Shown one piece after another: positions 46,497 through 58,870 of a DNA stretch of 64,000 nucleotides. This stretch comes from Hyalella azteca. Lineage: Eukaryota > Arthropoda > Malacostraca > Amphipoda > Hyalellidae. Position 1 is the stretch's first letter; every line of letters begins with the position of its first letter. Below the pieces are notes generated by a model, which saw only the letters and a list, made by a program, of their open reading frames with translations, had not been told where the DNA came from and did no database searches. The stretch lies in contig NW_025938085.1 of the NCBI RefSeq assembly GCF_000764305.2, positions 248,001 through 312,000 on the forward strand, given 5' to 3'. The position numbers and the translations under genes are program-made.

Positions 46497-46797
46497 TTCA
46501 ACACGGGTGGTTAATGGCCAGAGAATTCGTCAATTTAAATTTTCAGGGTCGAACAATATTCTTCAGATGACATTAGTTGATCAAAATACAGGTTCAAGGG
46601 AGTAATATCACTTTATTAACGACGTTTCGAATGTAACAACATTCATTTTCAAGTTACAGGAAGCATTGAATACAGAAATTTTGATGGAAATAAGTACNGA
46701 ACCTGCATTTTGATCAACTAATGTCATCTGAAGAATATTGTTCGACCCTGAAAATTTAAATTGACGAATTCTCTGGCCATTAACCACCCGTGTTGAA
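46497..46797. repeat. fold-back: 99-bp inverted arms, 103-bp loop with the only N
   Basis: 46,497-46,595 is the reverse complement of 46,699-46,797 with a single mismatch (A/G near the inner edge). The single N of the window, 46,698, sits exactly at the inner edge of the right arm. The loop contains GACGTTTCGAATGTAACAAC-ATTC, a Penelope-type motif. It could be a genuine inverted insertion or a misjoin of one contig end onto its own reverse complement. Confidence 0.92.
46610..46662 (-). mobile_element. degenerate hammerhead-like / Penelope-type terminus in fold-back loop
   Basis: On the minus strand: CTTGAAAAT, a perfect 6-bp stem GAATGT/ACATTC with loop TGTT, then GAAACGTCG. GAAAC-GTC after stem II matches the hammerhead core of Penelope-like elements; the CTGATGA box is degenerate (CTTGAAAAT). 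No reverse transcriptase or GIY-YIG frame is nearby. Confidence 0.35.
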
Positions 46798-49700
46798 ACA
46801 AGCTTATTCTGCCTTCTGATACTAATTACATATTAATATACATACTATACAAGTACTTTAGTGGAACTGATAATTATCGATTGGCTTCAGCCCATCTTAT
46901 ATTTTGACTTTTTGGATTATGCCGGAAAATATACGAAAAAATACGTCTGGAAAAATATGGAAGATATTTCACTGTTTACCAACTGAAAGATGACACATTT
47001 TTAAATTCCGTCTACGTATCCGATGAATACTAACTAACTTCGATGTATGGCATAGGATAATAATAAACTGATAACTGTTGCACTTTTTCGCTACTGTCAC
47101 GTTGAATGAACCGGCATGTCCGAATCACACAAATATCAGAGAGGACTAAGATTTACATAAGTCTTTTCGGATGAATTGTCATGGAATTTAAACTTTAGCT
47201 GGAAAGACATCAATAAATTTTCCATATTGAAGTTAATTAAAGGCCATGTGAAAGATGAAAGAAATTGAAAAAAAACTCCCGAGTAAAAAAATCCTCAAGG
47301 GTAACTCATGGAAACGGACACATTCAACTGATCTCATAAGTCGATCAATAAATACAAATTTCTTTACGTCTAAAAAGAAAATAAAATATTTACATCTGAA
47401 TTTCATTTCTATTTTCAGCTTCTCTAACTAATGACAAATCCAACATTTCTTAGATACGTCGTAATAACAATCAAATTCACAAAAAACCATCTCTAGAGAG
47501 AAAAGGAGGCCATGCGTGTTAGATGCGCGGAACTCTCTTGAGTGTACATGTAGAGATTGTATCTCAACAACCCGGTGCGTTGGTAGCGAGCTGGGAAGTA
47601 CCTCATCTTTTGAAAGGTCATGCCGTTCTTATGAACATTTCTGCCCAGAGCAGCTGCAGCAAGGGCGCAGTATAAATGAAAAATGTAGGGCAGTTCTGCC
47701 GCATGTTGAACGCATCGTAGGCGATGCAGAGTGCAATACAAGCGTACGGCGTAGCGCCTGCACCGGGCCAGGGTATCGTGGCTACAAGTTATGACTGTTG
47801 TCATCGGATAATTCATGGCCGCTTTAAAAACTGTTCCAGCTATGATGAATCGCAATTACAACTTTTAAATTAGTTGTAATTGAAATTAGATTGATTTCTT
47901 TGGAATGTTACGAGCAGGAGCATATCATCATTCGAAATTGTTAACATATTATCATTCGAATGGTAAATTTTTTACAATTTTACAATCTGGTTACATGCCC
48001 TCACCTCCCATTTTTAAATTACTTTTTTGAATAAAAAAAATTGCTTGTTAATTTAAAAATGATAAATTTTTCTTCCAGCTAAAATTAGTTTGTAGAGCAA
48101 AGCTATCTTAGTCAACACCTCATTTTTTTCACGAATATCGAGCTGAGATAACCACCGCTGTGGAATAATTCTCTAGACAATGAATTGTTCACAATTCTTG
48201 TAAAATTGTGCAATATAATCAATCATAATTTAAACTAATGGAAAATAATATTGAAAATATCACTACAGTAGCTCACATCCGAATTTTGGCAACCATATAT
48301 CGTGATCTCTCAGTAGAATAAACGAACTCAGCCATTTTCCCGACCCTTAGCAATTTATCTACGTACCATTGTACGCGGACCTGATAGTTTATAGATCGTC
48401 TATGACCTGCGATTTCTACGTCCAGTGTGGCCTTGGACGGCTACGTTCGAAAATCTTCCTAAGGATACCATGGAAGTAGAAGTTCCTAGTCTTTCATTCG
48501 TAGGTGCACTGTTGCTTCTTCAACTTGCTTCCAGGGAACAGCAAAGTCTCGGGACTGACGCGCAACATTGTCCAGGCGAGCTTACCCAAAGCCATGGGCA
48601 GGTTTTTGGGATCCGAGGATCACACGGCAGACCAATGATTTCCGCTCCTGATAGCCATGTGAGGGGAAATCATGACACGAGGAGTGATTTTTAGACTGGA
48701 TTTTGGAGAGTGGGAACATAGTTTTCTCCAAATGTTTTTCCTAGGAATTTTGTCCAATATTCAAACAAGTCAATCATAGAGTGATTGTGATTAGGTAGCA
48801 GTGTTTTATGTTTTCAAGTATAGTAAATTGTTGGCAATGAAACGCATGACTTGATATTCATTGAGCCTAAGAAAGACATAGATTAGTTTGTTAAAATTAG
48901 TTCTCACAATTTTTTCTTCTTGTCTAGTGAGTTTGTATTTTTGGTGCTCGTATGAAGTGTATAGACTCGTTATTACATATGCTTTGTCATGCGCGTGCAC
49001 AAAGAGAACGGTTGCTGCGCGCAAGCAGTGCATCATTGTCTGTAAAGTTACGCAAATAATAATGCTTAGCGGCTCCATTTTCTGTGCATTGGATAACGTA
49101 ATAAATTTAATTTACCAAAAATTTACACAACTGTATAATAAATTTTTTCCTCATAATAAATACTAAGATTAATATTAAATACTAAGATAATGTGTGCTAT
49201 ATTACTCCATCAAATTATTTAAAAGTTCAATGGTATACGATTATACTGAATTTTTCTTAAGCATTTAGTTTCACTTAAGCCTATGTATAATAAAATAATA
49301 ATACTGTGTACGGCGACAAATAGGGAAAACCCTTACGTTTGCTTTGATTTTTTTTCGTATATTCTTGAGCAAAACATGCGAAATTGTGTCTATCGGCAAA
49401 GAATTTTTTTCTCATCGCACTAGTGAACGCCTTCAATGGTGACCGTGTCCATATAAGCCCTTGCGCGCTTCAAGTTTGAAGAAAATATTTGCTGCAAGAA
49501 TACTGTCTTTTGTTGCTGATTCAGCATTGCAGACGATAAAATCTTCATATGCTGTGCTACATCTCGATCCATATTGCCTTGGTAAGATGTGCTCCATGCA
49601 ACGCTTTGTTCATGTGTAGTCTCAGCGACAATCGTAAAGCCTCCGTGAGTGCTGGGCGTGCGAAAAATATGAAATATTCGTGATAGACGCGCATGCTGTC

Positions 49701-51628
49701 ATCATATTCCTTGCAATATTATTCCATTTCAGGCATTCAGGACTTATGTGACATTATGTAAACGTTGTCCTACTTGCACCGCCGGGATTATTTTGATTAA
49801 TTTATTTCATTTATTTAAATTTTATTAGCGGTTAAGACAATGTCGCAAATAACTTGAGGATGGAACTTCTGATAATTGACTTGAATTAAAATTCTGGAAG
49901 GAACCGTAGAGAAGTGTTAACGTGGATGTTGGCACTGAATAAATGTACCCTGAATACATTTGACGTTTTATTCTGATTGGTGACCTTTAGAATAATTTTT
50001 AGTACAAGACGGTGCGTACATTTTCATATGTCGAGATACTGAAATATTCGTTTTCATTTCCGTAGACCTCTTATAAGTAAATGACTTGATTGTTTATTAA
50101 CAAGTGCTCTATCAGCAAATGTACTTCGTGTTAGTTCACCAGACGGCACTGCTCGCTAAGATTTGATAATTTCTTTTCATCCTGGAATGTCATTTCGCGT
50201 CATCGTGATTGAGTCACGCGTCAAAATTACTGCGTAATACGATTCTCGTCATAAATTAGGTTAGCTGGATACGAGTCTCAATCTTGCAGTCATAAATTGT
50301 TCTGTTTACTGTTTGCTGAAATTTTCTGTTTAGCTCATCCTGCATTTGCAGTCACTGCTATGGCCGGTGAAATTGCGCCTGCCGTGTTCCTGGCTCAAGC
50401 TATTTACTCTCGTTAGCGCCGGTCACAGCTCAATAGAAATCGAAATATTGCGAATTTCTGTGGGGCTTCAGCAGCCCTGAAGAGTCGGTCGCTGACGTTG
50501 ACGCGCTGAAGTTAGGGTCTGTGTATGCAATTTGTTGTTACTTTAAAGGTGCATTGTGGCGCTATTTGGAACTCGGCACCAGGAACTTGAAATCCTTTAC
50601 AAAATGTTTGTTTTAAAGAGAGTATTATTTTTCAAAAGAGTATAGAATTTTGCTTTTATTGGAATTGATTATTATTACCGTGCTCCCATGTCCGTCAATA
50701 TGGTGGGTTTAGTGTGAACGCATGAAAATCATGTTAAAAAACAATACGTGCATCATTGAAGTTAGTTAGTAGGAAGTTTTACTTAGGCTTCGTTGCATAT
50801 AGAAGTGAGCAGCCACCTACACTAACCGATGACATGTGTTTTGTCTGGCGAAAAGTAAGCCAGTACGCCTAGCTGTTGGTCTCTCTGGTGCTGGTGTTGC
50901 AATTCGCAGTACGAGATTTCCCCAGAGCTTCCGCCTAAACAAATCACAACAGAGTGTCATGCTGTACGTGGCGCCGCTGTGTGTATATATTAGCCCTTAT
51001 TTCTGAGCGTTACGAGAGCATCATATCACGGAGCCAGCGCGCTAAGCCACTTCTCATAATTTTCTTCATATTTTGCTGAAGGAGCTTGGCCACTGTGTTG
51101 AGAACGTCTTGACGAGCAGCTAAATTGCTCTGTAAATGAAGTTAAGCTTACATACACTGCGAAAGGGTTGCATTAGGATTACAATATGCGTCAATTATTG
51201 TTCTAAAAAAATATATCCGCGAATCGTTTGTTTCAATGTTTAACCTGAATTTTAAATTTAGTTCATTTTTATACCATATGCTGTGAACTTTTATAAATTC
51301 TATGGCGCAAATTTCCAAATTGAACACTAATTTCAATTTAATGATTTGTATCTTGATTTTACGATCTCCAGCTAGTTTCCGTGAGTGTAAAGAAATAAAT
51401 TTTTGCTCCAAATAATTTACTCGTTTTCAAAAATTTTGAGACTAGAAAACTTAAGACTCACTCGGTTGGATTCTTGGCTGAGAAGATCTTCGTTAGCATC
51501 TCTAAGGAAGACCTACGCTGCGGAGACTAACGCTGGCCAGATCACGTCGGCTGCTTTAGTACGATAGCTCAGCTGGCATCGGTTTTCGATGGTTTGCGAC
51601 TCTCTTCGAGGAAAGTGCTGCGCTCACT
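46798..51628. other. intergenic, no gene; one tRNA-like A box
   Basis: 4.8 kb without a convincing gene. Frames at 47,493-47,855 (-), 48,425-48,694 (+) and 48,806-49,078 (-) have no motifs. TAGCTCAGCTGG at 51,565-51,576 is a full tRNA A-box match, followed by a degenerate B-box-like GGTTTGCGACTC at about 51,591; no cloverleaf forms, so it may be a SINE or tRNA relic. Confidence 0.45.
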
Positions 51629-51760
51629 TAGGATGTACTCTTGCATGAGCAACTGCATGAGCTTAGGATATACTCTTGCATGAGCAACTGCATGAGCTTA
51701 GGATATATTCCTGCATGAACAACTCAATGCGTCACTGCATGGAATTTACTCTCTGCATGA
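51629..51760. repeat. short tandem repeat, about 35-bp unit, 2-3 copies
   Basis: TTAGGATATACTCTTGCATG AGCAACTGCATGAGC is repeated two to three times and then decays (CCTGCATGAACAACTCAATG). Confidence 0.85.
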
Positions 51761-53740
51761 TACCCAACTAGAGAGTCATGAAAATGTTTATACTATGTGA
51801 CTGAAGCATATATGTGATTAGGATAAAGCAATGCAAATATATTTAATTGTTTATTCTAAATGCCTTATACAGCAATTATCTATTCGAATATCAATTAAAT
51901 TGTGAATAACGTTGCTCGTCATTTTATGTCCAATCTTACATTTTAGTTTAAAACATTGCAAATTTCCGATCATTACAACTACAACATAGATTTATAATTC
52001 GTACAAAAGTCTCGTGAGACTGTAAAACATATCAATAAGAATGGACAGTTGATGACAAAAAATGGGGGCCTTTCATCACGTGTCTTTTGTGAGGAAGGTT
52101 GTCTGAGACTTGGAACCACGACGAAAATAGAGCAATGTTTCACAAATGTAGATTTCAGGCCTCGATGCAGCAGCCTTTCTTCTTTTATGCGCTTCAGGCA
52201 TGTTGGCCATCTTTCATCCAGTCTGCAATGGTCATAACTTGCAGCCGCAAGTGCCTGCAGTAACGCCGCTGGCACTCAATAAAGTAACTCTGAGTTGGGA
52301 GGACAAACCACATGGAAAGCCATCGTCTGTGTGAGCCGCTCAGGACAGCCTCATGATTCTGTCTTGTGTGGACATCAAAGAATGGTGCGGCTCTGAGTAT
52401 CTCACTGCCATCCGCAAAAAGATTGTGACCGTTCTGGAAATTGTATAATTATCTTCCTTTCTTATGAATGACATTTTGAACTAGGCCTTCTCGTTTCGGC
52501 AAAATAATTTAGATTTTAGGGCGAAAAACATTCTTAGCTTCATCAATATATTCTCTAATTTCTATTTAATTCGCCAAATCATAGAGAACACCAAGTGCTG
52601 GTCTCGGTCATTATTGCCCCAAGGAATTCTTGTGAATTGGACCGACGTCCTCGCCGAGATGACCGAAGTTTGGTCTCGTTTTACTGTTTATCGCTCGATT
52701 ATTATGAAAGTTTAGGCGATCATTTTTCATCGTGCGTCAGCAGTAATTACGAAACTCGGAGAGTTTTACCGATCAGAGCTGCACGACCCTCGGCGATGAC
52801 CATGTGCTTCTGTGTATGTATTTATTTATTACTACCTTTTCGAAATTATCATTCTGTAAATTTAATTTTTTATAACGAACTTCAATTAAATGTATGAATA
52901 TTTCTCCTAACCAAACAAAAAGATAAAAAGGCAAATAATTACAGCTACTTAATAATACTATTTGGATGCTATATTCATCTTCGCTTCGAGAAAGCCGAGG
53001 TGATCCAACTTTGTGATATCTCTGAGCTTGCGACCATTAACAGAATCTTAATGCCAAGCTATCGACTGAATTTTTTCTGCTACCACTCCTCAGGTCATAC
53101 AAAGTCACGGGATACGATCTGTATTTTTGCCAGTTCAGAAGATCATACAATCATCCATCGAATTGAACTTTGTTCTCATAGGCTCATAACATTTGCATGA
53201 CTCCTTGTGAACAAACTTCTTGTCGAGTAAAAGGCCTGTTAATGACATCTCATTTGCATATCTAGTGCATTTTTTTCGTTTCCATGGAGTGACCGATATC
53301 GGAAAGCTTTCGTCAATGTGATCAAAGAGCAAGTAAACCAGCTTCATCGGATACCGCTTGAATTTGATTAGAAGTGAGCAAGAACGTGTAAGAGATTAAG
53401 CGATCGGAATGTTCGCATCAAACGATATTTATGTTTGGTTTCGGTGGGAAATTAAATTTTACAATGACATGGAAAATTCTACCATGACATTGTAGCTATT
53501 TTATCACAGTTAATTGAAACGAGATAACTTCACCAGTACATGTAATTTGCGGTCACAAATTCATACTACAGATATAAACCTGGTTTCGGTTGCCTACAGC
53601 CTGCAATCTTGATCATCTCTGAATGTCAACTCGCTTGCGTAGGCGTGCATAACACTGGTATCTATGCTACGATACACTAACTTGAGGTCACGATCATAAA
53701 AAAAATGTTCTTTCACACCCAATGCCGCGTCGACCTGCTA
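51761..53740. other. intergenic, no gene recognised
   Basis: AT-rich with GC-richer spots near 52,050-52,400. The overlapping short frames on both strands show no recognisable family. Confidence 0.55.
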
Positions 53741-53744
53741 TCGG

Positions 53745-54085
53745 GATAAGCTGCTAACCTGGATAACCTGATATCCTGGACTACCTTTCATGTCAGGTCA
53801 ACGTGCTAAACCGGGATTACCTGTCATGCCAATTCAACTGCATCACCTGTATTACCGGTTACCCAGGATTATCTTTAATACCAATTCAACTGCTACACCG
53901 GTATTATATGTTCCACGGGATTATTTACAAGCCATACCAATTAAATCGCTACACCAGTATTATCTGCCATGTCAATTCAACTGCTACACCGGTATTTCCG
54001 GTTACGCAGGACTGTCATTCTTTAATACCAATTCAATTGCTACACCGGATTATTTGTTACCCGGGATTGCCTGTCATTCTGAGTA
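53745..54085. repeat. imperfect minisatellite, about 55-60 bp unit
   Basis: Five to six diverged copies built from CAATTCAACTGCTACACCGG, TATTACCGGTTACCCGGGAT and TACCTGTCATGCC. Two overlapping + frames across it read the same peptides and are not genes. Confidence 0.88.
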
Positions 54086-57000
54086 AACCTTCTGCGTCTC
54101 ACTCACGACTTCCAAGCTACATCAGGATAATTTCTTTACATTGTGATAGTGCAACGTTCAAAATGGCAATGGTCAATTTCATCAATAAATGCATTTGAGC
54201 AAACTACAACTTATTTCAGATTCACTAGATAACAAAGGAGTTTCTCATGATAGGTATTCGTTGAGATATGGAAATACCGTTACATTATATTTTTTTGCTG
54301 ATATCACATAACTGACACTGAATTCGTATCAATTACTAAAAACCTCGAGGCACTTATTTTAGACGGTACCCTAGCTCTAAGGTATGAAATGATATTTGAT
54401 TGTTTAAAAAATCACTTAAAATTAATTTGAAAATTTGTTTAATAATAGTTATGTTTATTTTGAAACCATATTTGTAAGCTTCCGAATGATGGTGCATGGC
54501 TTCAAGCTCACACACATACATACACTCATACTGTCATACACAAACTTTTAAGAATAATATTTTTTTTTAGGCATAAACTTTCCTCCCATCAAACAAAACC
54601 ATTTAATAAAGCGGATAAATAAAAATATTGGCTTCTATGCTACTATTTGTTAGTAGAATTGATAAAAATATCAATGTTATTGGTAAAAATCTGTTGGTGA
54701 GAGCATTAATAAAATCAAACTTTATACTACCAATGTCGAACATTGTTTGAAAAAAAATTCATATGCATTTTACCGCATACCAAACAGGTTCGAGTTATGT
54801 AAAACATGAAAACAGATGGTCTCGAAAAAATAAATGAGCCCCATGAATAGGTTGTCTTTTAAATCATGAGTGTCATCCTTGAGGCAAAACAAATCTATAA
54901 TTCAGGATTGTTGATGCTCTTTTGAAACATTTTGCACTGTTTTGAAGCAAGCAACTGGGTATTTTAATCCAGAACTGGACAGATTCTTTTCCAGTGATTC
55001 CAAAACACCACGTCAGTCTTAAAAGGTTTCTTCATATAATATATATACTTTATATGTATATAGACGCTATAGCGTCTTTCAAGGCATCTAAAATACCTAA
55101 TATCGGCCGGGAAATATGATCACAATATCACAATAATATTTCAACTTATTACTGGACTGTATCAAGTTTGCGATTTCGGAATATAGCATTTATCGAGCCA
55201 ATTGTATGGTATATCTTTGATCGCGCCACCTTCCTATTCTGGTATGTAAATTAACGGTAAAAATTCCTTTCCTGAACGACTGATTTGATGTGAATATGCA
55301 TGCGGGCGCTGTGGCAGTAATCGTCTTCGATAATAATGAACAAGATTCGAGATGGGTTTTCTGTTAAAGAAACAAAAAGGATCGCTAATTTTTAACGCAC
55401 CATGTAGAACCACACTATTTTGGACATGTTACTCTGTGAATATGAAATTGACTACTTTCAGCTCTCGATTCATGAAAAAAATTGCATGCATTCTTTTTAA
55501 TTTACAAATTCGATGCTACTTCTTCCAAAGTGTAGAATAAATTATAAAAATTCATTCCATTTACAAATAGACATTTAATTTAATATGGGAATTCGTAGTT
55601 AAAACCGGCTTTGGGCCAATTCAGATCGCGGGATTCCTTTCCCTAACCGAGTAGAGGCCGCCTTAATTTATAGTGGGGCAAAAAGCACCCGAACTGAAAC
55701 TCGAAGCAATAATTCCCATCGCTAATTGCTAGGCCTTTGGCTTTTAAGAGCCTGTCAAGCTCTTTATCAGAGCAAGGCGGGGCCTCAGGTTACCTTTGAT
55801 CACCATTCAGGTCATCAACGCAATCCAAGCCTCACTAATTGCTATCAATTCAAGCTTGCAGTCGAGCGCAGGTGGATTGTGGAACCAGCCACGCAGCGCT
55901 ACGTTACGAATGCGTTCCCATTCAGGCATACACTCACTTCAAACGTGTATTTATACGACACGAAGTTTTCACTGATTATTGAGGATCGGGATTTACAAAA
56001 GTAAGCTTAGAACATGTATAGCTTTTGATTTAGCTGTTATAGACTAATTTAGACGAATTTAGGCTGATTTTAGTACGAGTAATTTGCCTTAAAACTTCAA
56101 TGTATACATTCTCTAAGTTTGCATAGGTTGGGATGGAAATTGAAAATTAAGCCAGTGAATATGGGTCCCTTGCTCTATTGTCTCTTCACTTGATTAATAT
56201 TTTGGGCATACGGTCGCGTCAAGGAAATAACAAGGTTGACTTCTTCGCAAATTTGAAAATGTGCGCAGAGTTCTAGCTTTACCCATATACGACTACATAT
56301 ATATAACCGCGAAGCAAACGAAGTTGAATCAATGCTGAAATAACCGTTATGTGGTTGAATCAACGTTGATTAAACGTTTTTTTCAATGTCGTTATATATA
56401 GCAGATTAAATTGTAGTATTACTCTGGCTGAGCTGCTATCAATCATTAGCAAATGGGGCAACGGCACAGATGGACTATAACAGAAACTCGTTTCATATAT
56501 TTACGCATGGAGGAAATGACCGTTCAAATTTTTCTCCTGGTCATTGCTTCGGGTGTGACCTTCTTTATGAACTCGGTAAAAATGTGGCATTGGCAACAAA
56601 TTTACTTCGTCGCCAAAACAGGTCTTAGCGCTGAGCTGGTGCAAGACATGAATCCGAAATCATCTTTATTTCTTGCGTTACTCCGGCCCCGAATTTTTGC
56701 TCGTTTCTGGTTTTCCCCGTTGCCATCGCAATAAATCTCGGACTGTCACCTGTCGCGAGGCCTGAGAACAATGAGCTGAAACCCAAGTAAAATTCTCTCC
56801 GCGGCACTGGGGTCTAACGGAGAAAGGATGCGATGCACTGACAGGAATTTTAAATGACTCTCCGAAATGATCAGCTCGGCAATGGTATAGGTAGATAATA
56901 TTATCTCAAACTGCGATTATATAAACATCGAGGTACGCTACAAATAAATACTTTAAAGTTAGCATATTCATTGAGGAACATTGAAGAAAATTTCTTCGAA

Positions 57001-57818
57001 AACCTGATTAGGAATAAAATTTAAATCATCTTCTTTACTTAGAGTTTTCACCCTCAGTCCTATTTCCTTACTCACAATGATAGTTTATCGATTGAAAAAC
57101 TGAACCCTGGCAAATTACCATTTTTTTTATTTGTTATTTTTTCTTGTTCTTTTTTTTTTGTCTTGTTGCTGCTTCAGCCACAACTATACATAAGGTGACA
57201 AACAGCTCAGCAAGAACGTTACTGAGTTAAAATCTCATACAAGCTCGAGTTCAAGTTAAACGAAGCGTATTACAGTCAGGAAAATTTTCCGTCAAAACGT
57301 AGAAGCTCGTTAGAAAATCATTTTTGTCATTTCCGAAATGAAACAATACTGAGAATTTATTTCTACACCTATTTGTTCAATTAAGTAGGCCCAAAAATGT
57401 ATTAAAGTCATGGAATTTTCTAATTCATGCCCTAATATAAAATTTCTTCTTTAGCAACAGCTGCTGCAACCAATAAGAAGTTTTATTGTCCAGATTACGT
57501 ACTAATTTGCACGATGAATGTACATATTTTCCAGGCTTGAATACGCGTATCAGTGTAAATGATACCTCAAACCAAGAAATTAAGTTTAATCTTAATCTTG
57601 CTTCTAATCACTTATAGCGCAACAATAATTAACAGCACCCAGTGAGCGAGCTTCATCGTAATTGCGTCTGGCTCGGGTCAGCAGAGCCGCAAATGAGGGA
57701 AGCTCTCAGCGCTGATCCAACTGACCTCATCTGGCGGGTTTGACGCTGATCCTGCCAGCGACAACGACCAAGAAACTGATTCTCGGCAGCATCAGCACCG
57801 CCTTGACAGCGCTGCAGA
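54086..57818. other. intergenic, no gene recognised
   Basis: 3.7 kb of AT-rich DNA. A perfect 16-bp palindrome AGACGCTATAGCGTCT lies at 55,062-55,077. GC-richer patches at 55,720-55,930 and 57,640-57,820 have no identifiable coding content. Confidence 0.55.
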
Positions 57819-58870
57819 GTTGAGCTTCAGCGTCTGTTCAGGAGCTCCTTTTTAAAGATTTTGAGTCGAGTTTCAGCGTCTGTTTAGGAATTCATTTACA
57901 ATTATTTTGAGTCGAGCTTCAGCGTCTGTTCAGGAGCTCATATACAATGATTTTGAGTCGAGCTTCAGCGTCTGTTCAGGACCTCCTTTTTAAAGATTTT
58001 GAGTCGAGCTTCAGCGTCTGTTTAAGAATTCATTTACAATGATTTTGAGTCGAGCTTCAGCGTCTGTTCAGAAGCTCATTTACAATGATTTTGAGTTGAG
58101 CTTCAGCGTCTGTTCAGGACCTCCTTTACAATGATTTCGAGTTGAGCTTCAGCGCCTGTTCAGGACCTCATTTACAATGATTTTGAGTCGAGCTTCAGCG
58201 TCTTTTCAGGAGCTCATTTACAAAGATTTTGAGTCGAGCTTCAGCGTCTGTTCAGGAGCTCATTTACAAAGATTTTGAATCGAGCTTCAGCGTCTGTTCA
58301 GGAGCTCATTTACAATGATTTTGAGTCGAGCTTCAGCGTCTGTTCAGGAGCTCATTTACAATGATTTTGAGTCGAGCTTCAGCGTCTGTTCAGGAGCTCA
58401 TTTACAATGATTTTGAGTCGAGCTTCAGCGTCTGTTCAGGAGCTCATTTACAATAATTTTGAGTCGAGCTTCAGCGTCTGTTCAGGACCTCATTTACAAT
58501 GATTTTGAGTCGAGCTTCAGCGTCTATTCAGGAGCTCCTTTACAATGATTTTGAGTCGAGCTTCAGCGTCTGTTCAGGACCTCCTTTACAATGATTTTGA
58601 GTCGAGCTTCAGCGTCTGTTCAGGACCTAATTTACAATAATTTTGAGTCAAGCTTCAGCGTCTGTTCAGGACCTAATTTACAATAATTTTGAGTCGAGCT
58701 TCAGCGTCTGTTCAGGACCTCATTTACAATAATTTTGAGTCGAGCTTCAGCGTCTGTTCAGGACCTAATTTACAATAATTTTGAGTCGAGCTTCAGCGTC
58801 TGTTCAGGACCTCCTTTACGATGATTTTGAGTCGAGCTTCAGCGTCTGTTCAGAACCTCTTTCAGACCGC
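57819..58870. repeat. large minisatellite, 46-bp unit, about 23 copies
   Basis: Tandem GATTTTGAGTCGAGCTTCAG CGTCTGTTCAGGAGCTCATT TACAAT. The core CGAGCTTCAGCGTCTGTTCA is nearly invariant; the 3' part alternates between GGAGCTCATTT, GGACCTCCTTT and GGACCTAATTT, and runs of like variants sit together. This is the largest array in the window. Outer copies are more diverged, as expected for unequal exchange. Confidence 0.96.

Noticed and set aside
57819..58870. Possible centromeric satellite
   Set aside because: Only about 23 copies beside a gene-bearing region; size and context fit a minisatellite.
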